Shown here one piece after another: positions 44,158 through 48,971 of a DNA stretch of 48,971 nt. Location: positions 1-48,971 of the forward strand of contig CAVBUH010000013.1 of NCBI GenBank assembly GCA_963598415.1. The letters are read 5' to 3'. Within the stretch, counting starts at the first letter, position 1. The number at the start of each line of letters is the position of its first letter. A program made the position numbers and the translations under genes. A model generated the notes under the pieces. That model was not told where the DNA came from, searched no databases, and was given only the letters and a program-made list of their open reading frames with translations. Source of the DNA: Colimorpha_A sp900556615 (lineage in GTDB: Bacteria > Bacillota > Clostridia > Oscillospirales > CAG-272).

Positions 44158-44391
44158 TCAAATTCTGCCGATAAGCGATGACGTCGATATTTGAGAAAAA
44201 ACAACTTCATCGGATTCCGTCAAAATAAAAGATTTCGGAAGCTCGTTGACGATAGTTTCGGTAAAACCGGCTTTATCTGACGATTTCAGAAATTCTCTTG
44301 TATCGGGAGACACCGTCGCCGTATCCATATCGAATATTCCGATGATTTCTTTTAAAAGAATATTTTTGTTATTTCCGGCATGAAGAAACAT
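44158..44391 (-). CDS. remB: RemB-like extracellular matrix regulator (DUF370)
   Basis: 77 aa. MFLHAGNNKNILLKEIIGIF, TREFLK and LPKSFILTE match the RemB/YaaB family, found between recF and gyrB in Firmicutes. The related RemA is a DNA-binding activator of biofilm matrix genes; RemB's role is less clear. AAAGGAT precedes the ATG, the same site as gyrB. An element A copy separates it from recF. Confidence 0.88.
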   Translation of the reverse strand: MFLHAGNNKNILLKEIIGIFDMDTATVSPDTREFLKSSDKAGFTETIVNELPKSFILTESDEVVFSQISTSSLIGRI

Positions 44392-44418
44392 TTTTTATCC
44401 TTTCGTTACTGTTCTTGT

Positions 44419-44610
44419 TTAAGGCGGTACCGCAATCATACATTCACATCTAATATCTCGACAACACATCTTTTTGCTTCTTTTCCGACATCCGTTATCC
44501 ATATCGCCGGCAGTGGAACCGCTATCTCCTGCCTCTTTAGCTTTGTTCAGACTGACAAAAAAACCCTCTGATGGCGCTCTTAATCGCCAAACTCACGGTA
44601 TTGCCTTAAA
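44419..44610 (-). repeat. Repeat element A, degenerate copy
   Basis: Only the ends (ttaaggcggtaccgc, cggtattgccttaaa) and short internal words (cttcttttccgacatccgt, tcagactgacaaaaaa) are recognisable. It lies between remB and recF. Confidence 0.65.
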
Positions 44611-44616
44611 TTTTCA

Positions 44617-45690
44617 TTACGAAGTTAAACTTCCGTTATTAATATAAAAAACCTTTGCTTCGGTATCAATCAAATCACAGGAGGTAATCATAACCTGTCT
44701 TCCGCTGATACCGCTGAGAAGATATTTTCTTCTTGCTTCATCAAGCTCGGAGAGAATATCATCAAAGAGAAACACCGGATATTCGCCTCCGTATTCTTTT
44801 GAAAGCTCTCCTTCGGCAATTTTCATGGCTAGAGCAATGCTTCTCTGCTGTCCCTGAGAGGCGAAAGCCCTCGCGTCGTTTCCGCCAAGCTCTATTTTAA
44901 GATCGTCCTTGTGTATACCGTAAAGAGTAGCGCCTGCTTTAAGCTCTCTCTGCATATTTTCAGTAAGGAGCTTCATATATTCATCATATGTTTTCGGAAG
45001 CATATACGAAATAGAGACGCTCTCCCTCCCCGATGTCATATCCGAAACAATTTTGTTTACAAGACCTTCTAACTTTTCAACATATAAATTTCGCTTTGAG
45101 GAAATCAGCTCGGCTTCTTTTGCAAGCTGCTCCGACCATACTTCCGCCGTATTAAGAAATACGGAATCATCTCTTCTTTCCCGGCTCATTTTAATCAGAG
45201 CATTTCTTTGAGTCAGAACGGAATTATATTTTTGAAGAGAACGCAAATAGGAAGGATCAATCTGAGAAATTGCGGAATCAAGAAATCTTCTCCGCATGGA
45301 GGGACCGTCTTTCACAACCGAAAGATGTCCGGGACAGAACAAAACGGCTCGGAAGTTTCCTACCATTTCCGAAAGCTTCGTGATTGGAACGCCGTTAATA
45401 CGGCAAAATCTTTTTCCGGAATCTGCAATCCAGCGAAGTGTCATATTCAAATCCCGTCTTCCGTTATAAAAAGTCATATTGATTTCCGCAAATTCTGCTC
45501 CAAAGCGCACAAACTCGTTTTCGCGCGCCGTACGAAAGCTTCTTATACCGGCAAATAAAAATACTCCCTCAAGAAAATTTGTCTTTCCTTGTCCGTTTAA
45601 ACCGTTTAAAACAGTCACATCGGAGGAAGGCTCCAACACGGCATATTCAATATTACGGAAATTTTTATATTCAATACGTTTGCATATCAT
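44617..45690 (-). CDS. recF: DNA replication and repair protein RecF
   Basis: 357 aa SMC-like ATPase that helps load RecA at gaps. Walker A GLNGQGKTNFLEG near residue 30, signature ASQGQQRSIALAMK, Walker B FLFDDILSELDEARR. The start overlaps the dnaN stop (ATGA), indicating coupling. The small S4 gene yaaA, often between dnaN and recF, is absent. Confidence 0.96.
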   Translation of the reverse strand: MICKRIEYKNFRNIEYAVLEPSSDVTVLNGLNGQGKTNFLEGVFLFAGIRSFRTARENEFVRFGAEFAEINMTFYNGRRDLNMTLRWIADSGKRFCRINGVPITKLSEMVGNFRAVLFCPGHLSVVKDGPSMRRRFLDSAISQIDPSYLRSLQKYNSVLTQRNALIKMSRERRDDSVFLNTAEVWSEQLAKEAELISSKRNLYVEKLEGLVNKIVSDMTSGRESVSISYMLPKTYDEYMKLLTENMQRELKAGATLYGIHKDDLKIELGGNDARAFASQGQQRSIALAMKIAEGELSKEYGGEYPVFLFDDILSELDEARRKYLLSGISGRQVMITSCDLIDTEAKVFYINNGSLTS

Positions 45691-46835
45691 TTATTCAGTC
45701 TTACCGGAAGGACAAGAAGAAGAAATTTATTGTTCTCGTCCTCTTCATCCGGCTCAATCGTCATACCCATCAAAGGAGAAGTCATGGAAATATTGACCTT
45801 CTCACTGTCACATACCTTGATTGCTTCATGAAGAAAACGACAGTTAAAGCCGATCTCAATATTATCTCCGTTCTGATCAACCAATATCTCGTCGTTTACC
45901 CTTCCCGTAACGGAGGAGGAGGAAACAGTGAGAATTCCGTCTTCCAAATTACAAATAACCGGGCTTTTAATTTGTCCCTGCTGTTTTTCTTCGGTGACAA
46001 GCAGAGCTCTCTCAAGTGCGCCGGCAAATTTTTTGGTATCCGCCTTTATAAATATTTTCGGGGATTTCGGGATAAATCTGTCATAGTCGACATACTGTGC
46101 GTCGATAAGACGGGTAAAAATAATAAATTTTCCGATAAAGAACATAATATGCTTTCTGGCAACATTGATTTTAAGAGTATCCTCGGAATCATTTATAAAT
46201 CTTATCAGCTCTGCTATCGTTTTTCCCGGAATAATAATATTAAAATTCAGTTCGGCGGCAGTGCCGACATTTTCAATATCGCATATCCGACTAAATACGG
46301 CAAGACGGTTTCCGTCGCAGGTAACCGCAGTAATTTTATTTCCGTTTACCGCGAGATCAAGACCATTCAGCTCCGGTCTGGGATTGTTTACTGCGATAGC
46401 AAACTGCGTTTTCTGAATCAGATTTTTCAGATCGCAATGCTTTATGGTAAATCCCCTGTCTCCGTGAAGCTCGGGAAGATCGGGAAAATCCTTTCCGGAA
46501 AGCGCTTGAAGCTCGAATCTTGCTTTTCCGGAGGAAATCACGGTTCTCAGGCTTTTTTCATCGGTTTCAACCGTAATATTTCCTTCCGGCATAGTTCTTA
46601 CGATTTGAATAAAACGGGACGCATTGATAATAATACACCCTTGCTCCGACACCGTACATTCGAAAGAGGTTTTAAAACCTTTTTCAAGATCATAAGCGCA
46701 TATATCGCAGGAGCTTTCTGACGTCGTACGAAAAAGAATTCCTTCTGTGGAGGCGATAGTACTTTTATTGGAAGCAAAACCCGCGGCGGGAAGCGTTACT
46801 TCAAGGAGGTCGTTTTTTTCGGCTGTGATTTTCAT
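45687..46835 (-). CDS. dnaN: DNA polymerase III beta subunit (sliding clamp)
   Basis: 382 aa with the three-domain clamp fold; landmarks are NDLLEVTLPAAGFASNKST at the start, FELQALSGKDFPDLPE, and a C terminus ending in LLVLPVRLNK (the usual xxLPMR). ATG at 46835 is preceded by AAAGGAAA. It ties polymerase to DNA and also serves MutS and RecF-pathway factors. Usual neighbours: dnaA upstream, recF downstream. Confidence 0.96.
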   Translation of the reverse strand: MKITAEKNDLLEVTLPAAGFASNKSTIASTEGILFRTTSESSCDICAYDLEKGFKTSFECTVSEQGCIIINASRFIQIVRTMPEGNITVETDEKSLRTVISSGKARFELQALSGKDFPDLPELHGDRGFTIKHCDLKNLIQKTQFAIAVNNPRPELNGLDLAVNGNKITAVTCDGNRLAVFSRICDIENVGTAAELNFNIIIPGKTIAELIRFINDSEDTLKINVARKHIMFFIGKFIIFTRLIDAQYVDYDRFIPKSPKIFIKADTKKFAGALERALLVTEEKQQGQIKSPVICNLEDGILTVSSSSVTGRVNDEILVDQNGDNIEIGFNCRFLHEAIKVCDSEKVNISMTSPLMGMTIEPDEEDENNKFLLLVLPVRLNK

Positions 46836-46932
46836 ATTGTTTCCTTTCATTTTTCTCTGCCGCAGGGCGGCGTATAAATAGAAAAATATAAATATAAACT
46901 TTAGTAGTAATAGTAGTAGGGGGTGTTGAAAC

Positions 46933-47055
46933 TGTGGAAAAGCTTGTCCGATAGTATAAAAAAGCGTTTTTTTTGTTATTTTTTTAGGATTTTCCTGTTG
47001 AAAACAGGTTTAAAAGAGAAAATATTTTCCACAGTGTTGAAAAGCTTGTGGAAAA
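46933..47055. promoter_or_regulatory. DnaA-box-like sites, dnaA-dnaN gap
   Basis: TGTGGAAAA at 46933 and 47047, TTTTCCACA at 47025; each is one mismatch from the consensus. With an A/T-rich stretch between (46965-47024, incl. gttgaaaacaggttt), this gap is the standard place for a Firmicutes oriC or its second half. No perfect TTATCCACA is found here. Confidence 0.55.
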
Positions 47056-47104
47056 CTTGTAGATTTCTCTGAGGAAAACTCCGTTTATTTTGACTTTTGA
47101 AAAC

Positions 47105-48514
47105 CTACGATTTGATAGTTTTAATCAGATCGTTAATTTCCGCTTCAAATAAGGGATCCGTCTGTAATCTTTTTTCCACTGTATCGATAGAATTGATAAT
47201 TGTCGTATGATCTCTGTTAAATTCCCTTCCGATTGCGGGGAGAGACCGGTCTGTAAGTTTTTTGATGATGTATACGGCTATGTGGCGTGCGGAGCTTATA
47301 CTGCTTATCCGTTTTTTGCTTTTCATATCTTCTATCGAAATGTTGTAATGTGAGGATACCGTATGAAGAATTTTATCAATTGTAACGTTTACAGGCTCGG
47401 AGCCTACCATTTTATCGGAAATACAGCGTACCGCCAAATCAAGTGTTATCTCTTTTCCCGACAGCATACTCTGCGCGGAGATCTTTTTTACCGCGCCTTC
47501 AAGCTGACGGACATTGTTTTTAAGATTCTCGGCTATATAAACCATGACGTCATCCGGCATAGCCATTCCGATTGCGGCAGACTTGAGCTTTATAATGGCG
47601 GTTCTCAGTTCAATATCAGGAGGTTCGATATCGGCGGTAAGTCCCGATTCAAAACGTGTGCGCAGTCTTTCCTCAAGAAGCTTAATATCCCTGGGAGGTC
47701 GGTCAGAGGTGAGTATGATCTGTTTGTTGTTTTCGTAAAGCTCATTAAAAGTATGAAAAAATTCTTCCTGTGTCGCCTCTCTGCCGGCAATAAACTGAAT
47801 ATCGTCGATCAGCAGGACATCCGATTTCCGGTATTTCTCGCGAAATTCAGAGGTAATATTCCGGCTGATTGAATCTATCATCTGATTTGTAAATTCTTCT
47901 CCCTTGACATAGACGACCTTATAATCGGGAAAATTCTTTTTTATTCTGTCGGTAATCGCATAAAGCAAATGAGTTTTTCCCAAACCGGAGGGACCGTATA
48001 TAAACAGCGGATTATACTGCATTGCCGGATTGGTAGCTACTGCAAGAGCAGCAGCATGAGCGAATTTATTTGAATTTCCGACGATAAAATTATCAAAAGT
48101 GTATTCTGAGAAGGCGGCGGGAACGGAGGCCCTGTTTAAGACTTTGGTAGTGCCTACCGTTGAATAAAAATCGGTTTCAGGATTTATTTTTACCGATTCT
48201 TTTTTTGCGGCAGCGGACATTTTTTCGGCGGTTTGATTTTCCGATTCAAGAGAACGGATTGTAACGGTAACGGGAAATCCGATTATTTCTGTAAGAGAAG
48301 AGGTTATCTGATTTATGTACCTTTTATAAATGATATCTCTTTTAAAATCGCTTTTTGAAAGAAATACGGCGGTGTCGTCCGTGAGAATGGTAAGCTTGAG
48401 TTCTTCAAACCAAAGCCGCATGATGGTATCCGGGTAATCATTATCTTGCTGTAATTTTTTTTTGGTAAGAGACCATATTTCATCAAATTGCGATGAATCA
48501 GATTGTGTTATCAT
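47105..48514 (-). CDS. dnaA: Chromosomal replication initiator DnaA
   Basis: 469 aa. Domain I residues 1-85; AAA+ domain III with Walker A IYGPSGLGKTHLLYA, Walker B LLIDDIQFIAG, sensor ILTSDRPP; domain IV helix-turn-helix with AIGREFNRDHTTIINS near the C terminus, which reads DnaA boxes. Opens oriC as an ATP-bound filament. GAAAGG lies some 12 bp before the ATG. A good promoter stands upstream. The usual divergent rpmH-rnpA does not appear to the right; instead element B begins. Confidence 0.98.
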   Translation of the reverse strand: MITQSDSSQFDEIWSLTKKKLQQDNDYPDTIMRLWFEELKLTILTDDTAVFLSKSDFKRDIIYKRYINQITSSLTEIIGFPVTVTIRSLESENQTAEKMSAAAKKESVKINPETDFYSTVGTTKVLNRASVPAAFSEYTFDNFIVGNSNKFAHAAALAVATNPAMQYNPLFIYGPSGLGKTHLLYAITDRIKKNFPDYKVVYVKGEEFTNQMIDSISRNITSEFREKYRKSDVLLIDDIQFIAGREATQEEFFHTFNELYENNKQIILTSDRPPRDIKLLEERLRTRFESGLTADIEPPDIELRTAIIKLKSAAIGMAMPDDVMVYIAENLKNNVRQLEGAVKKISAQSMLSGKEITLDLAVRCISDKMVGSEPVNVTIDKILHTVSSHYNISIEDMKSKKRISSISSARHIAVYIIKKLTDRSLPAIGREFNRDHTTIINSIDTVEKRLQTDPLFEAEINDLIKTIKS

Positions 48515-48589
48515 TACGGCTTTTGTACCTTTCTCTTTTGTTATTTTGCTTCAAATATTTATATAACAATATTAATATAGTTATATATA

Positions 48590-48618
48590 ATAATAAACTA
48601 ATTTTCGAAAAAATTCAA
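48590..48618 (-). promoter_or_regulatory. Candidate dnaA promoter
   Basis: On the minus strand TTGAAT, 17 bp, TATTAT, in very AT-rich DNA (48535-48705). No DnaA box is visible next to it. Confidence 0.5.
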
Positions 48619-48707
48619 TATTATTTATTAAAATTTACTTAACATTAATTTAATATTTACAGAGATGTAATATTTGTTGTTATGTATTTTGTTTTTACAG
48701 AAAAATA

Positions 48708-48971
48708 ATAATTTAGGTTACTCTTGAAAGAGAAAGAGAACGTCTTTCCACTTTCTTTCTATGAAGAAAGAAAGTTCCAAAGAAAGTCACCAAAGGAAGA
48801 AACCGCTTGATTTTCGGACAAAAAGTCCGAAAATCTTACGCATGGTTTCCTCGCAGTTACCGCGAAGCGGTCACTGCCTTGGAACTCCTCTTTCCTATTT
48901 CACCGTCAGATAAAGTTCACGAAAAACACCGTATTTTCGCAAGTCAACGCTTGTTTTTCCCTCTGTAAAAT
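48708..48971 (+). repeat. Repeat element B, copy 3 (cut by window end)
   Basis: Same orientation as 31138-31668 and nearly identical to it, with an extra stretch of about 30 bp (gcagttaccgcgaagcggtc) forming a small hairpin at 48853-48885. It continues beyond the window. Confidence 0.85.

Noticed and set aside
45579..46721. A 380-codon plus-strand frame opposite dnaN
   Set aside because: dnaN and recF on the minus strand are certain; the plus-strand translation shows no family features.
1..48971. tRNA or rRNA genes
   Set aside because: I found no T-arm-type GGTTCGAATCC signatures or conserved rRNA stretches on either strand.

Overview
The window looks like chromosomal DNA of an anaerobic Gram-positive bacterium of the class Clostridia. 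The evidence is a dnaA-dnaN-recF-remB-gyrB-gyrA replication block, a noc-parA-parB-serS block, IreB, RemB, reverse rubrerythrin with a PerR-type repressor, CsoR-controlled CopA, a PyrR-type attenuator, and strong AGGAGG-like ribosome sites with several TTG and GTG starts. The genus cannot be told from what I see. I found no rRNA, tRNA or CRISPR array.

Layout, left to right. (1) 1-6.0 kb: the 3' end of a GH32 fructosidase, then a PyrR-type attenuator, pyrC and carB (pyrimidine synthesis). (2) 6.5-12.6 kb, minus strand: a large secreted DUF5722-type protein, then ireB, ribF and a DacF-like protein in which all three active-site motifs are altered. (3) 13.1-19.5 kb: melA (GH4) and an iron alcohol dehydrogenase on the minus strand; csoR and copA on the plus strand, copA carrying a CopZ-like domain at its 3' end behind its own ribosome site. 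(4) 19.5-22.1 kb: almost gene-free, repeat-rich and AT-rich. (5) 22.1-23.6 kb: an oxidative stress operon (perR-like, reverse rubrerythrin, a small leader-like protein, a Bfd-like ferredoxin). (6) 23.7-31.0 kb: a broken hydrolase gene, noc, parS sites around a hairpin-rich gap, parA, parB, serS and two membrane proteins, one with MORN repeats. (7) 31.7-38.2 kb: a fused AzlC-AzlD transporter, a CBM9-like lipoprotein, a broken GNAT gene and a methyltransferase in AT-rich DNA, an MFS transporter and a radical SAM protein. (8) 38.3-48.5 kb, minus strand: a transposase remnant, then gyrA, gyrB, remB, recF, dnaN and dnaA, with DnaA-box clusters between gyrB and gyrA and between dnaN and dnaA.

The most striking non-gene content is a set of dispersed non-coding repeats in nearly every large intergenic gap. 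Element A is about 165-180 bp, has terminal inverted repeats GGCAATACCGC and occurs about 15 times in both orientations, whole or partial. Element B is 450-530 bp with long terminal inverted repeats and occurs 3 times. Element C is about 175 bp, occurs twice, and once appears to sit inside an A copy. They look like MITE-type elements whose mobilising enzyme is not in the window.

The most unusual gene-level points are the three-motif-dead DacF homologue in the ireB-ribF operon, the in-frame copA-copZ arrangement with an internal start, the hairpin-rich element between two perfect parS sites, and the dense DnaA-box cluster in the gyrB-gyrA gap.
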